DNA of 64,000 nucleotides, from NCBI RefSeq assembly GCF_014635345.1, contig NZ_BMCU01000003.1, forward strand, positions 682,001-746,000, in the 5' to 3' direction. Positions 25,685-34,523 of the stretch are shown here, in pieces. The notes under the pieces are model-generated. The model did no database searches. It was not told the origin of the DNA and worked only from the letters and a program-made list of their open reading frames with translations. This stretch comes from Rhodococcoides trifolii (lineage in GTDB: Bacteria > Actinomycetota > Actinomycetes > Mycobacteriales > Mycobacteriaceae). The stretch's first letter is position 1. Each line of letters opens with the position of its first letter. The position numbers and the translations under genes are program-made.

Positions 25685-26971
25685 ATGGCGTTACGAGCGG
25701 GTGTGGTGGTCACGGGAACCGAGGTTCTCGCCGGTCGGGTGTCCGACCAGAACGGACCGTGGGTATCTCAGCGACTGCTCGAGATGGGAGTCGACGTCGC
25801 GCACATCACGGTGTGCGGGGACCGCCCGGACGACATGACTGCACAACTGCAGTTTCTCGCCGATCAGCGCGTCGACCTGATCGTCACGACCGGAGGCCTC
25901 GGACCGACCGCCGACGATCTCACCGTCGCCACCGTCGCCGCTCTCTACGGTCTCGACCTTCGTCTCGACGCCGAGCTGGAGCGACGTATCGACTCGATCG
26001 TGCAGCGTTGGCGTGGTCGCCTCAGTTCCGCGGCCGACTCCGAACCGTTACGGGCGGGCATACGCAAACAGGCGATGGTTCCGGACGGTGCGTATTCCAT
26101 TTCGCCCACGGGAACAGCCCCTGGCGTCGCGATCGCGGCCAACGAATCCGGAACGCTGCCGACGGTCCTGATCTTGCCGGGCCCGCCTCGCGAACTGCAG
26201 GCAATGTGGCACGAGGCTCTCGAAAGCGCACCGATTGCCCGAGTTCTGTTGCGCCGAGCGGACGTCCGGCAGGAGACGATCCGCGCGTACGGCCTTTCCG
26301 AGGCCGACCTCGCGGCAACGTTGCGTACGGCTGAGCAAGACGTATCCGGGTTCGGCGAACTCGAGATCACCACCTGCCTGCGCCTCGGTGAGCTCGAAAT
26401 GGTGACCCGTTTCGCCGAGTCGGCCGCAGCCGACTACGATAACCTCGCGAGCATCGTCGACCGTCGACACGGCTCGAAGATCTTCTCGACCGACGGGTCC
26501 ACGATCGACGACATCGTCGCACTACGCCTGTCCGGCAAACGAATTGCCACCGCCGAGTCGTGCACCGGCGGAATGATCGCGGCGCGTCTCACCGATCGCG
26601 CCGGCTCGTCTGCGTACGTCATCGGCGCAGTGGTGTCGTACGCGAACGAAGCCAAGACGGGTCTGCTCGACGTCCCCGCCGACATCATCGACGAGCACGG
26701 AGCGGTGAGTGAACCGGTGGCTGCGTCGATGGCGGAAGGCGCGCTGAACCGCGTCGGCGTCGACATCGCCATCTCCACCAGCGGTATCGCGGGACCCGGC
26801 GGCGGCACCGAACTCAAACCGGTCGGCACGGTGTGTTTCGGGATCGCAGTTGCCGGGCGGGCTACCGTCGCCCGCACGCTCCGACTACCCGGGGACCGTG
26901 CAAGTGTGCGCGCACTGTCCACCACGGCGGCGATGCACATGCTGGCGGAGGCGTTGGAATCGGAAGGCTGA
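25685..26971 (+). CDS. cinA: CinA family nicotinamide mononucleotide deamidase-related protein
   Basis: Full-length CinA, 428 residues. The N-terminal MoCF-like domain (1-170) has [28 protein letters not shown] and [12 protein letters not shown]; the C-terminal PncC domain (about 265-428) has [20 protein letters not shown] and [19 protein letters not shown] with the serine/lysine-type active site region. In bacteria the two parts are linked to ADP-ribose pyrophosphatase and NMN deamidase activity in NAD recycling. A TAAGGT -10 box ends six bases before the ATG, so the mRNA is probably leaderless. Confidence 0.93.
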   Translation: MALRAGVVVTGTEVLAGRVSDQNGPWVSQRLLEMGVDVAHITVCGDRPDDMTAQLQFLADQRVDLIVTTGGLGPTADDLTVATVAALYGLDLRLDAELERRIDSIVQRWRGRLSSAADSEPLRAGIRKQAMVPDGAYSISPTGTAPGVAIAANESGTLPTVLILPGPPRELQAMWHEALESAPIARVLLRRADVRQETIRAYGLSEADLAATLRTAEQDVSGFGELEITTCLRLGELEMVTRFAESAAADYDNLASIVDRRHGSKIFSTDGSTIDDIVALRLSGKRIATAESCTGGMIAARLTDRAGSSAYVIGAVVSYANEAKTGLLDVPADIIDEHGAVSEPVAASMAEGALNRVGVDIAISTSGIAGPGGGTELKPVGTVCFGIAVAGRATVARTLRLPGDRASVRALSTTAAMHMLAEALESEG

Positions 26972-26979
26972 TCAATAGC

Positions 26980-27486
26980 ATGGACAAGTCGACAGCACGC
27001 AGGTTGCCACGCCTCGAATTCGAGCCCCTGATCTACGGAACCGTCACCTTGATGACAGTGTTCATCGTGTCCACGGACGACGGCATCAACGACTTCGGTG
27101 ACGCCGCCAGTGTGGTGATCGGCCCCATGGTCGCCTCCGCTCTGGCCCACCTGTTCGCGACGGTTCTCGGCCACGTGAAGCATCACCGAAGCTTGCCGAC
27201 CCGTGGCGAATTCGCGGACGACGCTTGGCACTCCGCGCAGTTTCTCCTCCTGACCATCGTTCCGCTCGTCTTGTTGTCGATCGGCCGAGCGACGGGATGG
27301 TGGTCGGCAGCAACGACTCTCGATACGGTCGCCGATCTCGGACTGCTGTTCCTACTCGTCGTCGGTGCGGTCAGCGGATGGCATGTCGCGCGCCGGCCAT
27401 GGCTCGGAGCCGTCGTCGGTGCGGGCGCCGCGGCCCTCATCGGTCTCGTTGTGACGGTGATGAATCTCGTGGTGGAGCACCACTGA
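26980..27486 (+). CDS. Four-helix membrane protein, hypothetical
   Basis: A 168-residue integral membrane protein, starting 8 bases after cinA and likely co-transcribed. Hydrophobic segments lie at about 20-38, 48-66, 84-102, 118-132 and 137-158. The first part includes FEPLIYGTVTLMTVFIV and GDAASVVIGPMVASALAHLFA, a pattern seen in actinobacterial proteins of unknown function. The loop DDAWHSAQFL is polar. The ribosome-binding site (GGAAGG) is rather far from the ATG at 26980. No function can be assigned. Confidence 0.7.
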   Translation: MDKSTARRLPRLEFEPLIYGTVTLMTVFIVSTDDGINDFGDAASVVIGPMVASALAHLFATVLGHVKHHRSLPTRGEFADDAWHSAQFLLLTIVPLVLLSIGRATGWWSAATTLDTVADLGLLFLLVVGAVSGWHVARRPWLGAVVGAGAAALIGLVVTVMNLVVEHH

Positions 27487-27687
27487 CCGGTGTCCGCAAA
27501 CGCAGCGGCGAACTTGTCCATTCACGTGAACGAATCGTGAACGGCGAACGCACAGTTGGTTTTACGAGACATTCGGGGCAAATCGCGTTAGACACGTACG
27601 GGCTCGGGACGCCACACTTCCAGTCGTACGACGACCATCTTCGAGCGGGCCGTGTCCTCTCGTCACAGCGAAAGACTCCCGAACATC

Positions 27688-28356
27688 GTGAAGAAGAACA
27701 ACCTTGGCTCGACGGCTGCCTGCATTGCTCTGTCGTGGGTCGTGGCGATCACCGTCGCGGGATGCTCGAGCGAGCCGGCCACCACGGCAGACGCGGCTCC
27801 GACCTCGACTTCGACCTCGACAGCCGCAGCTGCCGATTCGCCGTGCCCAGTCGCGTTCAGTGGGCCGAATCCTTCGCAAGAAGAAGTCGAGAGCGACATC
27901 AGCGCCCTGGCTGCCGATCAGAACGCCCTCTACGCGCGTTACAGCGCAGCACTCGGCAACCCGTCGCCCGCTCCTACGGAAGCGACGTTGACCGACCAGC
28001 AGGTGTCGATCCTCGACCAGGCGCCGGGGGGTGCGCTCGAACGCCTCTCATCGCAGTTCTGCACCGACGAGGCGCTGTCCACCGGAATGACTCAGCGACT
28101 CGACCAGGCCATCGCCGCCTCCGTGCCGGACACCACCGACGGGGCACCGGAGATACGGGCGGGCTTGGCCTCGATTTCGACGAGCCACCCGGTCTCGTTG
28201 CTCCTCGGCACGACCTTCGACGTGTGCGGATTGAGCGCGACGCAGCCCACCCTCACGAAGGAAACCAACCCGCTCGCTGCCGACCCGGGGGCCGTCGCGA
28301 TCGTCACCAACTTCTGTCCCGACCAGGCGGGACTGTTCGGGGCACAGCCGAACTAG
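27688..28356 (+). CDS. Secreted lipoprotein, hypothetical
   Basis: Predicted lipoprotein of 222 residues. With the GTG at 27688 the N-terminus is VKKNNLG, then a hydrophobic stretch and a lipobox TVAGC (Cys26); a GTG at 27652 is the alternative start. A Thr/Ser/Ala-rich linker is followed by a domain with four cysteines (SPCPVAF, SSQFCTDE, TFDVCGL, TNFCPDQ) that could form two disulfides, and helical stretches rich in Gln and Ala. I do not recognise the family. It is convergent with the FAH-family gene, sharing a CTAG at the two stops. The upstream 27487-27687 holds only short GTGAACG direct repeats. Confidence 0.7.
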   Translation: MKKNNLGSTAACIALSWVVAITVAGCSSEPATTADAAPTSTSTSTAAAADSPCPVAFSGPNPSQEEVESDISALAADQNALYARYSAALGNPSPAPTEATLTDQQVSILDQAPGGALERLSSQFCTDEALSTGMTQRLDQAIAASVPDTTDGAPEIRAGLASISTSHPVSLLLGTTFDVCGLSATQPTLTKETNPLAADPGAVAIVTNFCPDQAGLFGAQPN

Positions 28357-29204
28357 GCGGGCGGGTCGGCGACGTCGTTCGTCAGCTCGACGAAACCCGG
28401 GATCCGGATGGTGAGCGTGTCACCGGGCTTCAGGTAACGAGGCGGATCCTGCCGGTGGCCGATCCCGGCGGGTGTGCCGGTGGCGATGACGTCGCCGGGC
28501 GCCAGTTGCGTGAAAGTGCTGATGTACTCGATGATCGAACCGACGTCGAACACCAGATCGGCGAGCGTGCCGTGTTGCACTTGCACCCCGTTGAGCTCGG
28601 TCACTATTTCCAGCGCTGCGGGGTCCGGGATCTCGTCGCGAGTGACTATCCACGGTCCCCACGAGCCGGTGCCGTCGAAGTTCTTGCCCGCGGTGGCTTG
28701 CTTGGAGTGAAGCTGCCACTCCCGAATGCTGTTCTCCCCCATCACCGTGTACCCCGCAACGTGTGCGAGTGCATCCGCGGCGGGGATGTTACGTCCGCCG
28801 CGCCCGATGACGACAGCGACCTCACCTTCCCAGTCCAGGGTGTCGGACACGGTCGGCCGAAGCAAGGGTTGCCGATGCCCGACGAAGGTCGACGAGAATC
28901 GCGTGAACAACGTCGGGTGGTCGGACACGTCGGCGAGTACTTCGGCGGCATGCGTGCTGAAATTGAGTCCGACGCAGAAGATCTTGCTCGGCGCTGGTAC
29001 GGGAGGAAGCCAGCGGACAGCCGCCTCGGCCACGACCGGGTACCGAGCCAGGTCGATGCCGATGATGTCGTCGACATCCACCGATCGCAGCAACCCCGCA
29101 AGCCCGTCGGGACCGGCGTAGTCCGAGATGTCATGGAGGGTTGCGCCGTCGACGCTGGCGACGGTCGACGCCTGGCTGCCGCGTACCACTGTGCCGAGTC
29201 TCAT
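28353..29204 (-). CDS. Fumarylacetoacetate hydrolase (FAH) family protein
   Basis: FAH-fold hydrolase or decarboxylase, 283 residues, last gene of a three-gene operon. The fold begins after a 65-residue N-terminal cap, with KIFCVGLNFSTHAAE, the metal-binding DWEGEVAVVIGRGGRNI (acidic ligands), YTVMGENSIREWQ, ATAGKNFDGTGSWGPWIV and GDVIATGTPAGIGH. FAH enzymes cleave or hydrate beta-diketo acids such as fumarylpyruvate or 2-hydroxyhepta-2,4-dienedioate. The ATG overlaps the stop of the DapA-family gene (ATGA). The reaction here is not certain; the neighbours suggest a catabolic route with an aldolase step. Confidence 0.87.
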   Translation of the reverse strand: MRLGTVVRGSQASTVASVDGATLHDISDYAGPDGLAGLLRSVDVDDIIGIDLARYPVVAEAAVRWLPPVPAPSKIFCVGLNFSTHAAEVLADVSDHPTLFTRFSSTFVGHRQPLLRPTVSDTLDWEGEVAVVIGRGGRNIPAADALAHVAGYTVMGENSIREWQLHSKQATAGKNFDGTGSWGPWIVTRDEIPDPAALEIVTELNGVQVQHGTLADLVFDVGSIIEYISTFTQLAPGDVIATGTPAGIGHRQDPPRYLKPGDTLTIRIPGFVELTNDVADPPA

Positions 29205-30133
29205 CCGACTTCGCGTTCGCGTGCCATGAGTTCGGATGCACTGCCGAGAAGTCGTTGCACTTCGGCGATTCCGGCGTCCGTGGTCTCGATCAAGGGCGGT
29301 CGGACGTGGGCGGAGGCGATCCTGCCTTCTCGTTCGAGCACCCACTTGGCCGTAGTGGGGTTGGTTTCCACGAAGAGAAGATCCACCAGGGGGTGCAGGG
29401 CGTAGTGGATGCGCCGAGCGTCGTCGTGCTTGCCGGCCATCCAGTACTCGTACATTTCGGCGCACGCCCGCGGTGCGATGTTCGACGTTGCGCTGATGTA
29501 GCCGATACCGCCGAGCGCAAGCAACGGCAGGCAGAGCAGTTCGATTCCGGACCAGACGAGGAGCCCGTCACCGGCTGTCTCGATCACGCGTGAGAAGTGT
29601 TCGAAATCTTTCGTGGTTTCCTTTATCCCGACGACATTGGGTACGTCACGGTAGATGCGGGCGACGGTGTCGGGAGCCAGTTCCACGGCAGTCCGCGACG
29701 GGACGTTGTACATGATGATCGGAAGGTTCGGCGTCGACGCAGCGACGCGGGTGTACCACTCGACAAGCGCCTGCTGCGTGGGCCGCGCGTAATAGGGCGT
29801 GATGACCAGAGCCGCATCGGCGCCGGCGCGTTCGGCGGCCGTCGTCAACTCGATGGTTTCATCCAGTTTGGCCGATCCGGTGCCTGCGATGAACGGCACG
29901 CGCCCGCCGATCGCATCCGCGACGGTCTCGATGGCGAGGATGCGCTCGGTTACCGTCTGCGCGCTCGGTTCGCCGGTGGAGCCGCCGATCGAAATACCAT
30001 GTGTCCCAGCCGCTATGTGCCACTTGACGAGTCGGCGCAAGCTGTCCACGTCGAGATCGCCGTCGTCGGTGAAGGGTGTGATGAGCGGTGCAATGGAGCC
30101 GGTGATCCGGGACGGATCGCTGCGATAGGTCAT
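29201..30133 (-). CDS. DapA-family lyase (dihydrodipicolinate synthase-like aldolase)
   Basis: Class I lyase in a TIM barrel, 310 residues. The Schiff-base lysine is in VVGIKETTKD and the partner tyrosine in IIMYNVPSRT; GGSTGEPSAQT is the substrate-carboxylate loop. Because it sits in a catabolic operon between an OCD-family and an FAH-family gene, with ATGA overlaps on both sides, it is more likely a catabolic aldolase or dehydratase of the DapA superfamily than the lysine-pathway enzyme. The start at 30133 has AAGGACC upstream. The exact substrate is unknown. Confidence 0.85.
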   Translation of the reverse strand: MTYRSDPSRITGSIAPLITPFTDDGDLDVDSLRRLVKWHIAAGTHGISIGGSTGEPSAQTVTERILAIETVADAIGGRVPFIAGTGSAKLDETIELTTAAERAGADAALVITPYYARPTQQALVEWYTRVAASTPNLPIIMYNVPSRTAVELAPDTVARIYRDVPNVVGIKETTKDFEHFSRVIETAGDGLLVWSGIELLCLPLLALGGIGYISATSNIAPRACAEMYEYWMAGKHDDARRIHYALHPLVDLLFVETNPTTAKWVLEREGRIASAHVRPPLIETTDAGIAEVQRLLGSASELMAREREVG

Positions 30134-31086
30134 CGAAGGTCCTTCGTGATAGTGGAGTTGCGCCATACCATTGCCGCAACGGCGAGGTCGGTGAGACCGG
30201 ATCCGAGGCCCTTGTAGACGGTGAGGCGCGGATTGTCGGGGCGCTTCACCGCACGGTGGACGATCTCACCGAGAGTGATCACACCACCCAAATCTGGCCC
30301 GAAATGCTCTCGTAGTTCACGCGATCCGCGTCGTGCGTTGTCGATGTCGTCCACGGCAGTAACGGTGCTGAGCCTCAGAACGGACGGCATCAGTTCCGCC
30401 GTGCTCGGCAGGATGGCACCCACTGCGTTCAGATGAGCCCCGTGCGCGAGCCAATGGCCCTCGAGGAACGGCTCTGTCGCACGGGTGACGGCGGTGACGA
30501 TCGGAGCATCGGCGACCGCCGATTGCGCCGATCGAGCGGCTTCGGCTCGGACTCCCAAAGTCGATTCGATTCGCTCGGCGAATTCGATGCGACTTCTCTC
30601 CCTCGGGCTCCACACGCGCACCACTTCGAGTGGCCGAACGTCGTGAATTGCCGCGACTTGATGCAATGCCTGTCGCCCGGTGCCGAGAATGGCGAGCCGG
30701 TCCGCGGCCGGGTCCGCCATGAGGTCGGTGGCCACCGCGGCTGCAGCGGCTGTGCGCAACATCCCGAGGGCGCCGGCGCTCATGACGGCGAGCGTCCGTC
30801 CGTCGACGGAGTCGAAGAGCGTCAGCATCGCAGAAGCGCCGTTGGGCGTGTTCACCCAGCTCTTGAACGCAACGATGTGCTGTGCGAGGTCGATGGCGCC
30901 GAGCGAGTGGGCGGTGCTGGCGTCGTCGAACTGCGCCATGGTCTTCGGGATGGAGTGGGCGGTGCCCCGATGCGCCGAGACGAGGACGTCGCGAAGAGCG
31001 CGGGCTGCCTCGCGGCGGTCGACGATGTCGACGACCTGCTCGTCGGTGAAGACCGAGACTTGGGCTGTCTCGGGGGGTGCTGACAT
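30130..31086 (-). CDS. Ornithine cyclodeaminase/mu-crystallin family protein
   Basis: OCD-family NAD(P)-binding enzyme, 318 residues, first gene of the operon. It shows IVAFKSWVNTPNGASAM near the substrate pocket, the Rossmann motif AILGTGRQALHQVAAI near residue 135, LEVVRVWSPRERSR and the late DDIDNARRGSRELREHFG. Family members include ornithine cyclodeaminase, alanine dehydrogenase and ketimine reductases, so a role in amino-acid or imine chemistry is likely. ATG 31086 has GAGAGG five bases ahead. The divergent LysR gene and an ATAA-N5-TTAT motif between them suggest its control. Confidence 0.85.
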   Translation of the reverse strand: MSAPPETAQVSVFTDEQVVDIVDRREAARALRDVLVSAHRGTAHSIPKTMAQFDDASTAHSLGAIDLAQHIVAFKSWVNTPNGASAMLTLFDSVDGRTLAVMSAGALGMLRTAAAAAVATDLMADPAADRLAILGTGRQALHQVAAIHDVRPLEVVRVWSPRERSRIEFAERIESTLGVRAEAARSAQSAVADAPIVTAVTRATEPFLEGHWLAHGAHLNAVGAILPSTAELMPSVLRLSTVTAVDDIDNARRGSRELREHFGPDLGGVITLGEIVHRAVKRPDNPRLTVYKGLGSGLTDLAVAAMVWRNSTITKDLR

Positions 31087-31149
31087 GACAACCTCTCGGG
31101 CCGGACTGAGCATCGGTGTGATGTGACCAACAGTGGTGCGTGTTCTGCT

Positions 31150-31162
31150 ATAAATCAATTAT
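31150..31162. promoter_or_regulatory. Putative LysR box between the OCD operon and LysR gene
   Basis: ATAA-ATCAA-TTAT is an inverted repeat matching the general LysR pattern T-N11-A, set in an A/T-rich patch that stands out from the surrounding GC-rich DNA. It lies 64 bases before the OCD start and 44 before the LysR start, where a LysR protein would act on both. Confidence 0.45.
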
Positions 31163-31205
31163 CGAATTCTGGATGTAGGAATAACCCGTTGCTTATGGGG
31201 TGAGA

Positions 31206-32129
31206 ATGGATAGTCAACTGTCCTTCCGTCGGCTGGAAGTGTTCCGGCTCGTCGTGGACGAACGCAGCGTCACGCGTGCCGCCGAAATTCTGATGGTTGC
31301 GCAGCCCGCAGTGTCGGCGCAGCTTCGCGCGCTCGAATCCTGGGTAGGCGCAACGTTGTTCGTTCGCCGTGGAAATCGCCTGGTTCTGACGGAAGCGGGA
31401 GAGCGAACGAACGAGTGGGCCAAGAACGTGCTCGCCGGCGCGGCACAGGTCCGCCGTGATGTCGGGGATCTGGCATCCGGCGACACCGGCCGCGTCCTGG
31501 TGGCATCGAGCATGGCGGTCGGAACCTATTTGCTCGCACCGATTCTCGCGACCGTAGGCAAGGAGCGACCCAAGGCCGAGATCACGGTGTCCATCTCCCG
31601 TCCCGAAGAGGTGGTGCGCGGAGTCGAGACCGGCGAGTTCGACTTCGCCGTCCTCAACTGGGACGAGCGCGAGTTCTCCGACGCTACGACGTCGGAAGTT
31701 CTCAGCAGCGTGCAGCTCTCGGTCTACGCCACCACCGACCTGGTTGCCGACGGCGCCACCCTCAGCCTTGGCGAGGCCTTGTCGCTACCGTTGGTCGGCG
31801 CTCCCAGAGAGGTCGTGTATCAACGCAATCTGGTTGCACAACTGCGCAACCTGGGTCACGACGAACCCCACTTCGTCATCCGGCTGGGCCATTCCGAAGC
31901 GATGGTTCGGGCCGCCGTCGAGCACGACTGGGCCATCATCGCGCCGGAATACGCCGTCGGCGCGGGCGGCCCGTTGCGGCCGGTCGATGTGCCCGATTTC
32001 AGGATCGAAGAGCAGATCGTCCTCGTTCACCGTCGAGACAAGCATTTCTCGCCGCTACAGGAGGCCGCGCTCGGCGCGATACGGTCGGGACTGAGCCGCA
32101 TGGCGCCGCCGCGGGATCACCGGGAGTAG
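31206..32129 (+). CDS. LysR family regulator
   Basis: LysR-type regulator, 307 residues. The DNA-binding domain is LEVFRLVVDERSVTRAAEIL and AQPAVSAQLRALESWVGATLFVR-type; the effector domain includes GRVLVASSMAVGTYLLAPIL and an HDWAIIAPEYAVG segment. ATG 31206 follows GGGG at five bases; the GTG six bases earlier is less well placed. It is divergent from the OCD-DapA-FAH operon and upstream, in the same direction, of the cupin-P450 operon, so it could control either or both. Confidence 0.9.
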   Translation: MDSQLSFRRLEVFRLVVDERSVTRAAEILMVAQPAVSAQLRALESWVGATLFVRRGNRLVLTEAGERTNEWAKNVLAGAAQVRRDVGDLASGDTGRVLVASSMAVGTYLLAPILATVGKERPKAEITVSISRPEEVVRGVETGEFDFAVLNWDEREFSDATTSEVLSSVQLSVYATTDLVADGATLSLGEALSLPLVGAPREVVYQRNLVAQLRNLGHDEPHFVIRLGHSEAMVRAAVEHDWAIIAPEYAVGAGGPLRPVDVPDFRIEEQIVLVHRRDKHFSPLQEAALGAIRSGLSRMAPPRDHRE

Positions 32130-32183
32130 TCACAATTCTCCGAAGGCGACCACGGCCCCTCCGTGCGAAACGTCTGTGGTGCG

Positions 32184-32198
32184 ATTCCGTTGCGGGAT
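32184..32198. promoter_or_regulatory. Near-palindrome upstream of cupin-P450 operon
   Basis: ATTCCG-TTG-CGGGAT is a 15-base inverted repeat with one mismatch, resembling the TTCCG-N-CGGAA half-sites bound by IclR-type regulators of aromatic catabolism. It is about 120 bases before the cupin start in an otherwise plain 185-base intergenic region. No IclR gene is in the window, so this is a weak candidate. Confidence 0.3.
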
Positions 32199-32314
32199 AG
32201 CGAATCTCTTATGCCCCGATGCCGAAACGTGTCTTGGACGTTCGTCACCGATCGGCTTAGCGTCCTGGACAGCGGCTCAGATCAGAGACGTACACCACAC
32301 AAGGAGGACGACCG

Positions 32315-33460
32315 ATGACGGTCACAGAATCGGGCGGTCGCGCTGCAATCACGCAGTCGGGTGTGAGGATGGCCGACGTCAGCGGAGTCGATCTCGACCT
32401 GCCCATGCCGTGGGCGCCGATCAAAGTGTCGCGCAACGAGATTGACGCTCTCGTCGACCGGCTGTCCGACGGCCCTGCGCCGGCGAACGGACGACGCGCC
32501 GCGATGCTGATCCACCCGGAGTCGACACACCGCGGTTTCGCACCCGGCATCGACGTGGCCGTCGAAGTGCTGCTTCCCGGCGAGCAGACCCAGCGCATCC
32601 GGCGAAACTCCACCCAGGTGCACATCGGCATTCGCGGTAACGGATCCGTGTCGGCAGACGGCGTCGACTTCCGTCTCGAGGAACACGACGTGTGCACGAT
32701 CCCGTCGATGAAGCCCTTCATCTTTGTCAACGACTCCGACGAACGGTGGGTTCGACTGGCCTACTCCAACGCTCCGCTCCTGGCGCAGCTCGGCACTCAC
32801 TACTTCGAAGCTGTCTCGGCGCAATGGATCCCCACGGCACCGGTCGACGGGCCGATCGACATGGACGAACCCGTCGCGGTCGCGGCCGGTACTGCACCGG
32901 ACCACGTCGTCTCCCCCGAGGGCGCCCGGCTGCGCGGCTACGAGTACCTCGTCGACATCGAACCGATCCCGGACCGGCCGTTGCACTGGCCACACAACGC
33001 GACATCGGCATTGATGTCACAGACTCCCGGTGACGGCGAACGCACGATCATGGCGTTGTACAACCCCTCGACCCGGCGCAAGCAAGGAGCGACGAGCAGC
33101 TTCTTCGTGACACTGTCTCAGATCCCACCCGGCCACACGCCTCACCCGGAGGGCCGGGGGCACAGGCACAGCTCGGTGGCGATCAACTACCACTTCGAGG
33201 GCTCCGGTTACTCGATCGTCGACGGGCAGCGTATCGACTGGGAACCGGGCGACCTCTTACTGTCCGCACCGTCGTGGCGCGAGCACGCGCACTACCCGAG
33301 CGAAACCGGTGTCAGCGCGTACACCGTGCAGGACCATCCTCTGCATATCGGTATGGAATCTCTTGTGTGGCAGGAGAAGATGGACGGCCCGATTCTGGCT
33401 CTGGGTACCGAAGCAGGCCAGACCGGATACGTCGCGCCTCGCAACTGGGACGAAGACTAG
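32315..33460 (+). CDS. Bicupin protein, possible ring-cleavage dioxygenase
   Basis: Two cupin domains in one chain, 381 residues, as in gentisate 1,2-dioxygenase-like proteins. The second cupin (about 255-345) has a metal site candidate: GHRHSS at the first motif and REHAHYP at the second, with GSGYSIVDG and WEPGDLLL between. The first cupin (about 80-140) has the fold (IRGNGSVSADG, EEHDVCTIPS) but lacks the usual HxH, reading QRIRRNSTQVH. The ATG at 32315 has AAGGAGG. It heads the operon with an amidohydrolase and P450. Ring cleavage is inferred from architecture and neighbours; isomerase or binding roles are possible. Confidence 0.75.
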   Translation: MTVTESGGRAAITQSGVRMADVSGVDLDLPMPWAPIKVSRNEIDALVDRLSDGPAPANGRRAAMLIHPESTHRGFAPGIDVAVEVLLPGEQTQRIRRNSTQVHIGIRGNGSVSADGVDFRLEEHDVCTIPSMKPFIFVNDSDERWVRLAYSNAPLLAQLGTHYFEAVSAQWIPTAPVDGPIDMDEPVAVAAGTAPDHVVSPEGARLRGYEYLVDIEPIPDRPLHWPHNATSALMSQTPGDGERTIMALYNPSTRRKQGATSSFFVTLSQIPPGHTPHPEGRGHRHSSVAINYHFEGSGYSIVDGQRIDWEPGDLLLSAPSWREHAHYPSETGVSAYTVQDHPLHIGMESLVWQEKMDGPILALGTEAGQTGYVAPRNWDED

Positions 33461-33485
33461 GTACACCGATTCCGAAAGAGAGTCA

Positions 33486-34523
33486 ATGGCAACCGAAATC
33501 GAAGCACCGATCGATTCGGACATCCCGATCATCGATGCACACCATCACCTGTTCGACCGTGCGAATCCGATCGTCGAACACGTCATGCGACGCACACGGT
33601 TCTTCGTGGACGAGTACACGGACTACCTGGACGACGGTCACAACGTCGTCGCGTCCGTCGTCGTGGAATCGCAGTCGATGTACCGCGCCGACGGACCGGA
33701 CGAGTTGCGTGCGGTGGGGCAGACCGAGTTCCACAACGGACTGGGGGCGATGGGTGCCAGTGGCTCATACCGTGGGATCAGGGTGGCGGCGGGCATAGTC
33801 GGGCCGATCGATCTCTCGATGCCCACGACACTCTCCACACTGAAGGCTCACATCGCGGCGGCGCCAGCGAGGTTCAAAGGTGTTCGGCAAGAGGCTCTCT
33901 GGGACGAGGACCCGTCGATCCTGGCCGGGGTCTTCGACCACGGTCCCGGTATGTATCTGGGCGAAAGCTTTCGTCGTGGGTTCGCTCATCTTGCTCCCCT
34001 GGGCTTGACCTTCGACGCGTTCGTCCTCGCGCCGCAATTGCCGGACATCGTCGATCTGGCGCGGACATTTCCCGACACATCCATCGTTCTCGACCACCTG
34101 GGCCATCCCTTGGGAATCGGTCGCCACACGGGACGAATGGAGGAGGAGCGCCCGCAATGGGAAGCCGACATGCGGGCAATTGCTCTGTGCAAGAACGTGA
34201 CCGTGAAGATGGGCGGTCTCGGGTCCTTCATGTCCGGCTCACCGACGTTTCTGGCCCATCCACCCGCGAGCTCCGAGCAGTTGGCCGCCGAGTGGCGCCC
34301 CTACGTCGAGACCACGATCGAACTGTTCGGAGCCGATCGCACCATGTTCGAGAGCAACCTTCCCACCGACGGTTCCGGCCCGTTCGGGCACGTATGCAAC
34401 GCCTATCAACGCCTGACAGCGACGTGTTCGCAAGCGGAACGAGAAGCGATCTTCGCAGGCACCGCGGCGAAGGTCTACGGACTCACCGACCTACTCACCT
34501 CCACCGGAAAGCATCGACCATGA
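33486..34523 (+). CDS. Amidohydrolase family protein (COG3618, lactonase/PDC hydrolase-like)
   Basis: TIM-barrel metal-dependent hydrolase, 345 residues. The N-terminal metal motif IIDAHHHLFDR is followed by VVASVVVESQSMYR, KGVRQEALWDED, VLDHLGHPLG, NVTVKMGGLGSFM and MFESNLPTDG, the set seen in COG3618 enzymes, which open lactones such as 2-pyrone-4,6-dicarboxylate or hydrolyse related esters. The ATG at 33486 lies 25 bases after the cupin stop. Its TGA overlaps the P450 start (ATGA). Such a hydrolase would fit downstream of a ring-cleavage or lactone-forming step. Confidence 0.85.
   Translation: MATEIEAPIDSDIPIIDAHHHLFDRANPIVEHVMRRTRFFVDEYTDYLDDGHNVVASVVVESQSMYRADGPDELRAVGQTEFHNGLGAMGASGSYRGIRVAAGIVGPIDLSMPTTLSTLKAHIAAAPARFKGVRQEALWDEDPSILAGVFDHGPGMYLGESFRRGFAHLAPLGLTFDAFVLAPQLPDIVDLARTFPDTSIVLDHLGHPLGIGRHTGRMEEERPQWEADMRAIALCKNVTVKMGGLGSFMSGSPTFLAHPPASSEQLAAEWRPYVETTIELFGADRTMFESNLPTDGSGPFGHVCNAYQRLTATCSQAEREAIFAGTAAKVYGLTDLLTSTGKHRP

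Noticed and set aside
29201..30133. Assignment as the biosynthetic dapA gene
   Set aside because: It lies in a catabolic operon with OCD and FAH genes and a LysR regulator; no lysine-pathway neighbours are present.
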